This document shows positions 26,352-34,290 of a stretch of 64,000 nucleotides of DNA, in pieces. Under the pieces are notes generated by a model. The model had not been told where the DNA came from, ran no database searches, and saw only the letters and a program-made list of their open reading frames with translations. The number at the start of each line of letters is the position of its first letter. Position 1 is the stretch's first letter. The position numbers and the translations under genes were made by a program. Origin of the DNA: Mycolicibacterium aurum (GTDB lineage Bacteria > Actinomycetota > Actinomycetes > Mycobacteriales > Mycobacteriaceae). Location: positions 3,100,001-3,164,000 of the forward strand of contig LT549889.1 in NCBI GenBank assembly GCA_900078775.1, in the 5' to 3' direction.

Positions 26352-27625
26352 TTCACATCGAACTCCAGGTTCAGGTGGGTGAGCCCACGCAGGATGAACG
26401 TCGGGATGTAGTTGTAGTTCCGGTCACCCACCGGACCGTGGTGCTCCTCGGAGATACGGATGTCGGTGGTGCGGTCGAGCAGCCGCTCCAGGCCGACGCG
26501 GGTCTCCGCGCGAGCCAGCGGGGCGCCCGGGCAGCTGTGGATGCCGCGGCCGAACGCCAGGTGCTGGCGGGCGTTCTTACGGGCCGGATCGAAATCGTCG
26601 GGATTCTCGAACCGGCGCGGGTCCCGGTTGGCCGCACCGTTGACCACCATGACGGTACGACCGGACGGCAAGTCCTTGTCCCCCACGGTGACCGGGCAAC
26701 GCGAGAGCCGGAAGTCACCCTTGACCGGGCTCTCGAAACGCAGCGCCTCCTCGATGAAGTTGGGCAGCAGGCTGCGGTCCTCACGCACCCGCCGCTGGAT
26801 GTCCGGCCGGTCACCGAGCACCTTCAGGGCCGTACCGAGCAGCCGGACGGTGGTCTCCTGACCGGCAGAGAAGACGTTGGTGGCAACACGTGCGACGTCG
26901 CCGGGGGTCGGTGTGCTGCCGTCGGGGAACAGCGCGGTGGCCATTCCGGTCATGATGTCCTTGCGGGGATTGGCACGGCGGTCCTCGATGTACGCCTCGA
27001 ACTGCTCGTACAGGAATTCCAGCGGGCTGTGCGACAGCGCCTCGTCCCCGGTGCCACCCACGCCGCCACCGGAGTTCTGCGAGATGCCGTCGACGAAGGC
27101 ATTGCGGTCCTCCGGCGGGATGCCCAGCAGGTCCGCGATCACCAGCAGGGTGAACGGACTGGCGAAGCCCTTGATGAACTCGCCCTTGCCGGGTGGCAGG
27201 AAATCGTCGAGCACCTCGTCGGCCAGCTGCCACATCGCGTCCTCGTTCTCCTTGAGGCGCTTGGGCGTGATCAGCCGCATCATGAGTGAGCGGTGGTTGG
27301 TGTGCACCGGCGGGTCCAGCGTGGGCAGCTGATCGCTGAACGGCAGTTCGTCGCGGTGCTTCTCGATGAGCTCGGCGACGTCGTCGCGGCCCTCCAGCGG
27401 CACCGGGAAGCCGGGGAACGGCCCCGTGACCGAGGTGCACGAGGAGAACGTCTTCTCGTCATTGTAGACCGCGACCGCCTCTTCCCAGCCGGTCACCATG
27501 GTCACGTTGTAGTGATCCTCGCCCTGCACGGGGCACTGGTCGCGCAGCGCGTTGAAGTAGGGGTACGGGTCGTCGACCAGCCGGGGGTCCTTGAACCAGT
27601 CGATGCCGGCGGGATCGATCGCCAT
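26348..27625 (-). CDS. Cytochrome P450
   Basis: A 425-residue P450 with LAFGRGIHSCPGAPLARAE (haem Cys), I-helix FSAGQETTVRLL and ExxR in IEEALRFE. The start is placed at ATG 27625, with GGAG eight bases upstream; longer in-frame starts exist but would cover an operator copy at 27662. It leads the operon P450-ferredoxin-DUF1330. Confidence 0.92.
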   Translation of the reverse strand: MAIDPAGIDWFKDPRLVDDPYPYFNALRDQCPVQGEDHYNVTMVTGWEEAVAVYNDEKTFSSCTSVTGPFPGFPVPLEGRDDVAELIEKHRDELPFSDQLPTLDPPVHTNHRSLMMRLITPKRLKENEDAMWQLADEVLDDFLPPGKGEFIKGFASPFTLLVIADLLGIPPEDRNAFVDGISQNSGGGVGGTGDEALSHSPLEFLYEQFEAYIEDRRANPRKDIMTGMATALFPDGSTPTPGDVARVATNVFSAGQETTVRLLGTALKVLGDRPDIQRRVREDRSLLPNFIEEALRFESPVKGDFRLSRCPVTVGDKDLPSGRTVMVVNGAANRDPRRFENPDDFDPARKNARQHLAFGRGIHSCPGAPLARAETRVGLERLLDRTTDIRISEEHHGPVGDRNYNYIPTFILRGLTHLNLEFDVK

Positions 27626-27661
27626 ATGTACCACTCCGTTTCCTGACCGGACGCAACGTAT

Positions 27662-27676
27662 GAGAATGGGACTCTC
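27662..27676. promoter_or_regulatory. GAGAAT-N3-ATTCTC site before P450 operon
   Basis: GAGAATGGGACTCTC, 11 of 12 arm positions, 37 bases upstream of the P450 ATG. On the minus strand a TAATAC-like -10 lies just upstream, so a bound protein would cover the transcription start. Confidence 0.6.
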
Positions 27677-27741
27677 ACGGTTGAGTATTACATTTCCACA
27701 GCGCCGCTTCGCCGTCAACGAGGGCAAACTCCTAACCGTTG

Positions 27742-27798
27742 TGCTCAACATGCCACATCGGGAAACCGGATTCTCGCAATGTTGAGCATTCGCTCAAC
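27742..27798. promoter_or_regulatory. GTTGAGC inverted-repeat cluster
   Basis: TGCTCAACAT (27742-27751) is the perfect complement of ATGTTGAGCA (27779-27788), and the latter overlaps a compact palindrome GTTGAGC-ATTC-GCTCAAC (27781-27798). A further GTTGAGT occurs at 27680. Three or four copies of one heptamer suggest binding of a dimeric regulator; the TetR at 28096 is the nearest candidate. Confidence 0.5.
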
Positions 27799-27855
27799 CT
27801 GTCCTGGTCGACGGCCCCGTCCTCGGCCCAGGGCCTGGCCCGGCCCCGGTCGCAC

Positions 27856-28026
27856 TCAGTCCCGGCGCCGCCAGGCGGCCGGGATCACGCACACCCCGAC
27901 CGCACACGCGAACACCCCCAGGATCAGATGCCGGGGCCCACCGCTGCTGCCATAGGCCCACAGCTGGAGCGAGCCGACAAGCAGGGCCAGCAACCCGAAC
28001 GCCAGTCCCGCCAGCCGCAACGCCAT
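27856..28026 (-). CDS. Small two-helix membrane protein (56 aa)
   Basis: A 56-residue frame starts at ATG 28026 with MALRLAGLAFGLLALLVGSL, has a short turn WAYGSSGGPRH, then a second helix LILGVFACAVGVCVIPAAW and a basic end RRRD. Two membrane helices and a positively charged tail make it a likely real membrane peptide. It is divergent from the TetR gene with 69 bases between. The binding site is weak (GGTGG directly before ATG), so the call is moderate. Function unknown. Confidence 0.55.
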   Translation of the reverse strand: MALRLAGLAFGLLALLVGSLQLWAYGSSGGPRHLILGVFACAVGVCVIPAAWRRRD

Positions 28027-28095
28027 CCACCCAGTCTGCCAGCCCTCCTTAGTTAGACACTGGTCAGCTTCGTCGATCCGCGGTACGGTGCGCAG

Positions 28096-28755
28096 GTGGC
28101 CGCATCACCGCGTGACGTGGACGCTGACCGCGGTCAGCGTCGAGCCACCTTCCAGCGCGCCAACTCCCGTGCCACCAAACGGATGCTGGTCCAGGCCGCC
28201 ATGGCGCTGTGGCGGACCAACGGCTACGCCGCCACCACGGTCGCCGAGATCTGCCGCGGTGCCGGGGTCTCCAAGGCGTTGTTCTACTTCTACTTCCCGC
28301 GCAAGGAAGACGTGCTCTTCGAGGTGGGCGTGATGTCCACCCGGTCCGCCCAGCGCACCATCGCGACACTGCTCGACGGTGACTACGACGTCGACACCGT
28401 CATCGCCGCCGCGCTGACCGACCTGGAACGCTCGATGAGCCGCAACCCGCGCGAGCTGGTCATCGAGACCATCCTGGAGGGCTACCGGCACGAACACCGC
28501 ATCCTGGCCGACTCCGACCAGACCCCAGATCTGGACGGCGGCATGTTCACCGCATTGTTCGCGCGCGCGGCGGCCGACGGCAAGTTCCCCGCCGGCACCG
28601 ATACCGACCACCTCGCGTACCTGGCCATGATGATGGTCAGCGAGGGCGCCCGGCATTGGGCCGCAGGCGCTTTCGGCACCCGATCGTTCGCCGACGTGGT
28701 CGGCTCCGACATCGCCACCCTGATCGCAGGCAGCACCCGACAAAGGAGACCGTGA
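28096..28755 (+). CDS. TetR/AcrR family transcriptional regulator
   Basis: A 219-residue repressor. The helix-turn-helix is TTVAEICRGAGVSKALFYFYFPRKEDVLFE at roughly residues 47-76. The C-terminal ligand domain is less conserved. The GTG start at 28096 has only a weak binding site. Its stop overlaps the start of an acyl-CoA dehydrogenase gene (TGATG), so it is the first gene of a five-gene operon and probably controls it. Confidence 0.9.
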   Translation: MAASPRDVDADRGQRRATFQRANSRATKRMLVQAAMALWRTNGYAATTVAEICRGAGVSKALFYFYFPRKEDVLFEVGVMSTRSAQRTIATLLDGDYDVDTVIAAALTDLERSMSRNPRELVIETILEGYRHEHRILADSDQTPDLDGGMFTALFARAAADGKFPAGTDTDHLAYLAMMMVSEGARHWAAGAFGTRSFADVVGSDIATLIAGSTRQRRP

Positions 28756-30062
28756 TGGCATGGGATTTCGAGACCGACCCGGAGTTCCAGGAACTCCTGG
28801 ACTGGACGGACGCCTTCGTCCGTGACGAGGTGGAACCACTGGACCTGATCTGGCCGCACCTGCAGTTCACCCCGCTGAACGACGCCCGACGCCGCGTGGT
28901 GGACCCTCTGAAGGAACAGGTGCGCCGAAAAGGGTTGTGGGCCACTCATCTCGGCCCCGAACTCGGCGGTCAGGGTTACGGCCAGCTCAAGCTGGCACTG
29001 CTCAACGAGATCCTGGGCCGGTCTCAGTGGGCGCCGATCATCTTCGGTTGTCAGGCTCCCGACACCGGTAACGCCGAGATCATCGCGCACTACGGCACCG
29101 AGGAGCAGAAGGAACGTTATCTGCGGCCGCTGCTCGAGGGCGAGGTGTTCTCCTGCTATTCGATGACCGAACCGCAGGGCGGGGCCGATCCCACCCAGTT
29201 CAAGACCAGCGCCGTCCGCGATGCGGATGGGGTGAGCTGGATCATCAATGGCTACAAGTTCTTCTCCTCCAACGCCTCGACCGCCTCGTTCCTCATCGTG
29301 ATGGTGGTGACGAACCCGGATGTCAGCCCCTACCAGGGGATGTCGATGTTCCTGGTGCCCACCGACACCCCCGGGGTGACCATCGTGCGCAACTCCGGCC
29401 TGTACGGCGAGGCCGATGGCGAGGGCTCGCACGCGCTGATCCACTACGACAACGTCCGGGTGCCCGATTCGGCGCTGCTGGGCGGCGAGGGCCAGGCCTT
29501 CGTCATCGCCCAGACCCGGTTGGGCGGCGGTCGCATCCACCACGCCATGCGCACCATCGGGCTGGCGCAGAAGGCGCTGGACATGATGTGCGAACGGGTG
29601 CTGTCCCGGCACACCGCGGGCAGCCTGCTCGCCGACAAGCAGACGGTGCAGGGCTATATCGCCGACAGCTACGCCCAGCTCAAACAATTCCGGCTGATGG
29701 TCCTCTACACCGCCTGGGAGATCGACAAGTACAACGACTACAAGTTGGTCCGCAAGGACATCGCCGCGGTGAAGGTGGTCATGCCGACCGTGCTGCACGA
29801 CATCGCCTGGCGCGCAATGCAGGTGCACGGTGCACTCGGTGTCACCAACGAGATGCCGTTCCTGGGCATGGTGACCGGGGCCGCGGTGATGGGTCTGGCC
29901 GACGGGCCCACCGAGGTGCACAAGACCACCGTCGCCAAACAGGTGCTACGCGACCACACCGGGACCGACGGACTGTGGCCCACCGAATGGCTGCCCGGCA
30001 AACGGGATGCCGCGCGGGCCCGGTTCGCCGAGTACCTCGAGCTGGAGGCCGGCAACCTGTGA
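28755..30062 (+). CDS. Acyl-CoA dehydrogenase, ACAD10/11- or LvaC-like
   Basis: A 435-residue acyl-CoA dehydrogenase-fold protein. FAD/substrate motifs are present (SMTEPQGGADPTQF, WIINGYKFFSSNA). Near the C-terminus it has LADGPTEVHKTTVAKQVL, the signature of the ACAD11-type subfamily, and it lacks the Glu of the isovaleryl type (TRLGGGRIHHAMRT). An aminoglycoside-phosphotransferase-fold kinase follows with a four-base overlap, the same pairing seen in human ACAD11 and in Pseudomonas LvaA/LvaC, which handle 4-hydroxyacyl-CoA through phosphorylation (established for those). The ATG at 28755 follows AAAGGAGA. Confidence 0.88.
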   Translation: MAWDFETDPEFQELLDWTDAFVRDEVEPLDLIWPHLQFTPLNDARRRVVDPLKEQVRRKGLWATHLGPELGGQGYGQLKLALLNEILGRSQWAPIIFGCQAPDTGNAEIIAHYGTEEQKERYLRPLLEGEVFSCYSMTEPQGGADPTQFKTSAVRDADGVSWIINGYKFFSSNASTASFLIVMVVTNPDVSPYQGMSMFLVPTDTPGVTIVRNSGLYGEADGEGSHALIHYDNVRVPDSALLGGEGQAFVIAQTRLGGGRIHHAMRTIGLAQKALDMMCERVLSRHTAGSLLADKQTVQGYIADSYAQLKQFRLMVLYTAWEIDKYNDYKLVRKDIAAVKVVMPTVLHDIAWRAMQVHGALGVTNEMPFLGMVTGAAVMGLADGPTEVHKTTVAKQVLRDHTGTDGLWPTEWLPGKRDAARARFAEYLELEAGNL

Positions 30063-31090
30063 ACGACACCGCGCCGGCGATCGACGTCGCCCGCCTCGCC
30101 GAGTGGATGGATGACGCCGGCCTGCCGGGTAAGGGCGCCCCACTGCAGGCCCGTTTCCTGTCCGGTGGCACCCAGAACGTCATCTACGAACTCACCCGCG
30201 ACGACCAACGCTGCGTCATCCGGATGCCCCCGCCGGGGGCCCCACCGGACCGTGACAGGGGCATCCTGCGCGAGTGGCGCATCATCGAGGCCCTCGACGG
30301 CACCGATGTGCCGCACACCGAGGCGGTCGGGGTGTGTGACGATCCCGCGGTGCTGGGCCGGCCGTTCTACCTGATGGGCTTCGTGGACGGCTGGTCCCCG
30401 ATGGATCAGCACGGCAGATGGCCGGAGCCGTTCCACAGCGACCTCGACGCCCGCCCCGGACTGAGTTATCAACTGGCCGAGGGCATTGCGCTGCTGTCCA
30501 AGGTGGATTGGAAGGCCAAGGGGCTGCATGATCTCGGTCGGCCCGACGGGTTCCACGAACGGCAGGTGGACCGCTGGATCGGGTTCTTCGAACGCATCAA
30601 GGGACGCGAGCTGCCCGGGCTGGAGACCGCGACGGCCTGGCTCAAGGCGCACAAGCCGCTGGACTTCATCCCCGGTCTGATGCACGGCGACTATCAGTTC
30701 GCCAACGTCATGTACAAACACGGCGCCCCGGCGCAGCTGGCCGCCCTGGTGGACTGGGAGATGGGTACCGTCGGCGACCCCAAGCTGGATCTGGGGTGGA
30801 TGGTGCAGAGCTGGCCGGCGCACGAGAACGACACCGCCGCCATGAATTACGTCGACATGCGCGGCGCACCGTCGCGTGACCAGGTGGTCGCGCACTATGC
30901 GGAGGTGTCCGGTCGTCAGGTCGACGACCTGGACTACTACCTGGTGCTGGCCAAGTGGAAACTGGCGATCGTGCTCGAACAGGGCTTCCAGCGCGCCGGT
31001 GACGACGAGAAGCTGCTGGCGTTCGGGCCGGTGGTCACCGACCTGATGCGCTCGGCCGCCGAACTGGCCGAGACCACCGACTACCGGTGA
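30059..31090 (+). CDS. APH-family kinase, putative 4-hydroxyacyl-CoA kinase (LvaA-like)
   Basis: A 343-residue kinase of the aminoglycoside phosphotransferase fold. It has the nucleotide loop SGGTQNVIYEL, MHGDYQFANVMY (catalytic loop HGDxxxxN) and VDWEMGTVGDPKLDLGW (metal-binding DWE/DPxxDL). The segment PPPGAPPDRDRGILREWRII and DPAVLGRPFYLM match the kinase half of ACAD10/11 rather than antibiotic-resistance enzymes. It overlaps the dehydrogenase gene by four bases. The GTG at 30059 is the start. Confidence 0.88.
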   Translation: MNDTAPAIDVARLAEWMDDAGLPGKGAPLQARFLSGGTQNVIYELTRDDQRCVIRMPPPGAPPDRDRGILREWRIIEALDGTDVPHTEAVGVCDDPAVLGRPFYLMGFVDGWSPMDQHGRWPEPFHSDLDARPGLSYQLAEGIALLSKVDWKAKGLHDLGRPDGFHERQVDRWIGFFERIKGRELPGLETATAWLKAHKPLDFIPGLMHGDYQFANVMYKHGAPAQLAALVDWEMGTVGDPKLDLGWMVQSWPAHENDTAAMNYVDMRGAPSRDQVVAHYAEVSGRQVDDLDYYLVLAKWKLAIVLEQGFQRAGDDEKLLAFGPVVTDLMRSAAELAETTDYR

Positions 31091-32058
31091 GGGCCGCGGT
31101 CTGCCCGGCCTTCGGGCCGCCGGAGGCGGTGCGCGTCGAGGAACTGCCCGACCCGCCGCTCGCCGACGGGCAGGTGCGGGTGCGGGTCAGCACCGCCGCG
31201 GTGAACTTCCCGGATGTGCTGCTGGTGGCCGGCGAGTATCAGGTCACGGTGCCGCCACCGTTCGTCCCGGGCAGCGAATTCGCCGGCGTCATCGTCGAAA
31301 CCGCGGGTGACACCGGGGATTTCACCGTCGGGCGCCGGGTGACCGGTACCGGGATCGTCGGGGCCTTTGCCGAACAGGTGTGTACCCCGACCGCGAGCCT
31401 GATGCCCATCCCCGACGGCATCGACGACCGCACCGCAGCGGCTTCCGGGGTGGCGTTCCGCACCGCCCATCACGCGCTGCGCTCGGTGGCCCGGATCCGC
31501 TCCGGCGACGACGTCATCGTGCTCGGCGCCGGTGGCGGTGTCGGTCTGGCGGCGGTCGCACTGGCCACCGCGATCGGCGCCCGGGTGACCGCCGTGGCGT
31601 CCACCGCGGCCAAACTCGACGCGGCCACCCGGCACGGTGCGGCGGCGGTGATCAACCACCGCGGAACCGACCTGCGCGCCGCACTCAAACAGGCCCTGCC
31701 CGACGGAGCGGCGGCCGTCCTCGATCCGGTCGGCGGCGACCTCGCCGAACCGGCGTTGCGTGCCCTGCGCCGCGGCGGCCGGTTCGTCACCATCGGTTTC
31801 GCCTCCGGCACCATCCCGCGCATTCCGCTGAATCTGGTGCTGGTCAAGGGTGTTCAGATCCTCGGGTTCCAGTTCCAGGACATCGACGCCGCCGAATTCA
31901 CCCGAAACGAGGCCGAACTGGCGGATCTGCTGGCCTCCGGCGCGGTCTCCCCGCACATCGGGGCGAGATACCCGCTGACCGAGACCGCGGCGGCGCTGCG
32001 CCATGTCGCAGACGGGCAGGCGATCGGCAAAGTGATCATCGACATCGGAGGACAGTGA
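31087..32058 (+). CDS. Zinc-free MDR-family NADPH:quinone oxidoreductase
   Basis: A 323-residue medium-chain reductase. It has VNFPDVLLVAGEYQ, the catalytic-domain PFVPGSEFAG, and VLGAGGGVGLAAVALATAIGA for NADPH binding. There are no zinc-ligand cysteines, which fits the quinone oxidoreductase/enoyl reductase branch. The GTG overlaps the kinase stop by four bases. It may reduce an enoyl-CoA or quinone in this operon. Confidence 0.87.
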   Translation: MRAAVCPAFGPPEAVRVEELPDPPLADGQVRVRVSTAAVNFPDVLLVAGEYQVTVPPPFVPGSEFAGVIVETAGDTGDFTVGRRVTGTGIVGAFAEQVCTPTASLMPIPDGIDDRTAAASGVAFRTAHHALRSVARIRSGDDVIVLGAGGGVGLAAVALATAIGARVTAVASTAAKLDAATRHGAAAVINHRGTDLRAALKQALPDGAAAVLDPVGGDLAEPALRALRRGGRFVTIGFASGTIPRIPLNLVLVKGVQILGFQFQDIDAAEFTRNEAELADLLASGAVSPHIGARYPLTETAAALRHVADGQAIGKVIIDIGGQ

Positions 32059-33008
32059 TGCGTATCGGACTGATGGTGGGGTCGGACCGGGAGCGGACCC
32101 GCGCCGACCGGTTGGCGGGTCTGCTCGACGATGCGGTGGCCGCGGAGTCGGGCGGTTTCAGCTCGTTCTGGTTCCCGCAGGTGCCCGGCTACCTGGATGC
32201 GCTGACGGCGGTAGCGCTGATGGGCACCCGCACCACCGGCATCGAACTCGGTACGGCGGTGGTCCCGATCCAGACCCGGCATCCGTTGATTCTTGCCCAG
32301 CAGGCATTGACCACCCAGGCGGCCTGCGCGGGCCGTCTGACCCTCGGCATCGGGCCCTCGCATGACTGGATCATCAAGGGCCAGTTGGGGTTGCCCTATG
32401 ACCGGCCGGCCGCGCTGGTGCGTGACTACCTCGACGTGCTGCTCCCGGCGGTCGCCGGGCCGGGGACGGTGGACGTCGACAACGGCGCGTTCGCGGTGCA
32501 CAGCCCGGTGGACGTCACCGACGAGACGGTGCCGGTGCTGCTCGCCGCGCTCGGCCCGGCGATGTTGCGCATCGCGGGTGAGCGGGCCGGGGGCACCATT
32601 TTGTGGATGGCCGATCAACGCGCGATCGGCGAGCATGTCGCGCCCCGGATCACCGCGGCGGCGGAATCGGCCGGACGCCCGCGCCCCCGCATCGTGGCCG
32701 GCGTTCCGGTCGCCGTCTGCGCCCCTTCGGACGTGGATGACGCCCGTGCCCATGCGAGCGAAGTGCTCGGGCATGCGCACTTCTCACCGAACTATGTGCG
32801 CCTGCTTGAGCACGGCGACGCCGAGGATGTCGGCGACACCATGGCGGCCGGGGACGAGGCCGCGGTGCTGAGATGTCTGCAGGCTTACCGGGACGCCGGC
32901 GTCACCGACCTCGCGGCCCGGATCGTGCCGATCGGGTCCGACGAGGCCGCCCGGCGGGACTGCCGCCGGCGGACCGCGGAGTTCCTGGCCTCCCTCGGCG
33001 ACCTCTAG
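32058..33008 (+). CDS. Luciferase-like, F420-type LLM-class oxidoreductase
   Basis: A 316-residue TIM-barrel flavin/F420 protein. It has AAESGGFSSFWFPQVPG, GTRTTGIELGTAVVPIQTRHPL and AGRLTLGIGPSHDWIIKGQL, as in mycobacterial F420-dependent LLM enzymes. It ends the operon; ATG 32058 is in a TGATG overlap. Its stop lies nine bases from the stop of a convergent gene. F420 rather than FMN is inferred from the family. Confidence 0.87.
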   Translation: MRIGLMVGSDRERTRADRLAGLLDDAVAAESGGFSSFWFPQVPGYLDALTAVALMGTRTTGIELGTAVVPIQTRHPLILAQQALTTQAACAGRLTLGIGPSHDWIIKGQLGLPYDRPAALVRDYLDVLLPAVAGPGTVDVDNGAFAVHSPVDVTDETVPVLLAALGPAMLRIAGERAGGTILWMADQRAIGEHVAPRITAAAESAGRPRPRIVAGVPVAVCAPSDVDDARAHASEVLGHAHFSPNYVRLLEHGDAEDVGDTMAAGDEAAVLRCLQAYRDAGVTDLAARIVPIGSDEAARRDCRRRTAEFLASLGDL

Positions 33009-33017
33009 GTCACGAAA

Positions 33018-33521
33018 TCAGACGGCGGGCACCAGATCTGCGGCGACCGACGGACAGGACATCACGCCACAGCGGAAGGCCTCGGTGCGATCCACCGGTT
33101 CTGCCGTACCGGCCGCGGCCAGCGCCTGGGCCTTGAACGCCCTTGCCGCCGCACTCAATTCGTGCTGCACCAGATCGACGGTGTTGTCCAGTTCCTCGGG
33201 CCAGCTGTCGCCCCACAGCGTCACCTCGGTGAGACCCTGGTCCATGGCGCCCAGGACACCCTCGCGGACCCGTTCGTCGCTGACGAAGAGGTCGGCGGCG
33301 ACCGCGACCGTCTGCGGGTGCGGGCGCTCCTCCCACAGCTGCATCGCCGTCTCCAGATCCGCGGTGTCCACGCCGAGGATCTGCAGCGGGCGGATGTCGT
33401 CGTCGCCGGTGATCATCACCGTGACATCCCAGCCGGCCATCACCCGGTCGACCAGCCAACCGCCGGCGTTGCGCACCACCTCGGCCACGCTGGGTGCGAC
33501 CACGTCGAGTCGGTATCGCAT
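33018..33521 (-). CDS. Conserved hypothetical protein downstream of TetR
   Basis: A 167-residue protein starting MRYRLDVVAPSVAEVVRNAG, with GWDVTVMITGDDDIRPLQILG and a helical C-terminus that contains CGVMSCPSVAADLVPAV. The ATG at 33521 has GGGAGGAG upstream and lies two bases after the TetR stop, so the two form a small operon. I do not recognise the family; no membrane segment or known active site is seen. Confidence 0.75.
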   Translation of the reverse strand: MRYRLDVVAPSVAEVVRNAGGWLVDRVMAGWDVTVMITGDDDIRPLQILGVDTADLETAMQLWEERPHPQTVAVAADLFVSDERVREGVLGAMDQGLTEVTLWGDSWPEELDNTVDLVQHELSAAARAFKAQALAAAGTAEPVDRTEAFRCGVMSCPSVAADLVPAV

Positions 33522-33523
33522 GT

Positions 33524-34162
33524 CTAGCTCCTCCCGGTCGCTGCGAAGTCGCGAGCCAGCGACTCCGTGTACCCCTTGAACACTGCGGCGAGCGGAATTG
33601 AAGGATCGAGTAGCCATGCGGTCTCCATTCCATTGACGAAGGCGAGGATCTCCACGGCCTTGGTGGCCGGGTCGAGGTCTGAGCGGTAACGCCCGGCGTC
33701 CTGGCCGCGGCGGATGCCGTCGGCGACGATGTCGACGGCGGCCTGCTGGCGGGCGACCAGCCGGTCGTGCAGCGGCGCGTCGGGCTGGATGTTCTCCACC
33801 AGCAGCACGGTGAAGGTGCCGACCAGTTGCGGGGCGCGGTCGAAGCGCTCGGCGACCCGACCGATGCTGGCGACCAGGTCACCGGTGCGGTCGGCATGGG
33901 TGTCGTCGTCGAAATCGCGCGCATCCAGCACCGCATGCAGCAGCGCTTCCTTGGATTCGAAGTGGTGCAGCAACCCCGCGGCGCTGACACCGGCCTCCTT
34001 CGCGATCTGGGCCAGCGAGGTGTTCCGCCAGCCGTTGCGGGCCAGCAGCGACTCCGCGGCAGCGAGAATGCGTTGTTTGCGGTCCTCCCCCTTGGCGAGG
34101 AGCGACTCGTAGGGCCGAGGCCCTGACGTCGCAGAAATCGCTGACACCGCACTCCCTGTCAC
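33524..34162 (-). CDS. TetR/AcrR family transcriptional regulator
   Basis: A 212-residue repressor with helix-turn-helix TSLAQIAKEAGVSAAGLLHH and FESKEALLHAVLD. The GTG start is at 34162. Its promoter and operator are visible just upstream (see 34169-34218), which indicates autoregulation. It is co-transcribed with the hypothetical gene at 33018. The acyl-CoA dehydrogenase operon ends 128 bases upstream of it on the same strand. Confidence 0.9.
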   Translation of the reverse strand: MTGSAVSAISATSGPRPYESLLAKGEDRKQRILAAAESLLARNGWRNTSLAQIAKEAGVSAAGLLHHFESKEALLHAVLDARDFDDDTHADRTGDLVASIGRVAERFDRAPQLVGTFTVLLVENIQPDAPLHDRLVARQQAAVDIVADGIRRGQDAGRYRSDLDPATKAVEILAFVNGMETAWLLDPSIPLAAVFKGYTESLARDFAATGRS

Positions 34163-34168
34163 ACCCGA

Positions 34169-34218
34169 TCAACCAACCGACTGAACACACAGTAGGTTGG
34201 TTGAGGGGCTTGTGACAA
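34169..34218 (-). promoter_or_regulatory. Promoter with overlapping operator for the TetR gene
   Basis: On the minus strand TTGTCA (34213-34218), an 18-base spacer and TACTGT (34189-34194) form a good housekeeping promoter about 20 bases before the GTG start. Perfect ten-base arms TCAACCAACC (34169-34178) and GGTTGGTTGA (34195-34204) flank the -10 and the expected start point, the classical position for autorepression. Confidence 0.7.
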
Positions 34219-34290
34219 GGGTCTCACTTAACAATTTTATTGACAGGTGTCACGCTGCTGGTCAGACGCCCAGCAGCCGCTCAGCGAAGG

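Noticed and set aside
27761..27776. GGAAAC-CGG-ATTCTC near 27761
   Set aside because: Nine of 12 positions at best; weaker than the accepted sites and inside the GTTGAGC repeat region.
27794..28030. 78-codon minus-strand frame upstream of the P450 operon
   Set aside because: It overlaps in another frame the 56-residue two-helix membrane protein, whose hydrophobic pattern is far more protein-like.
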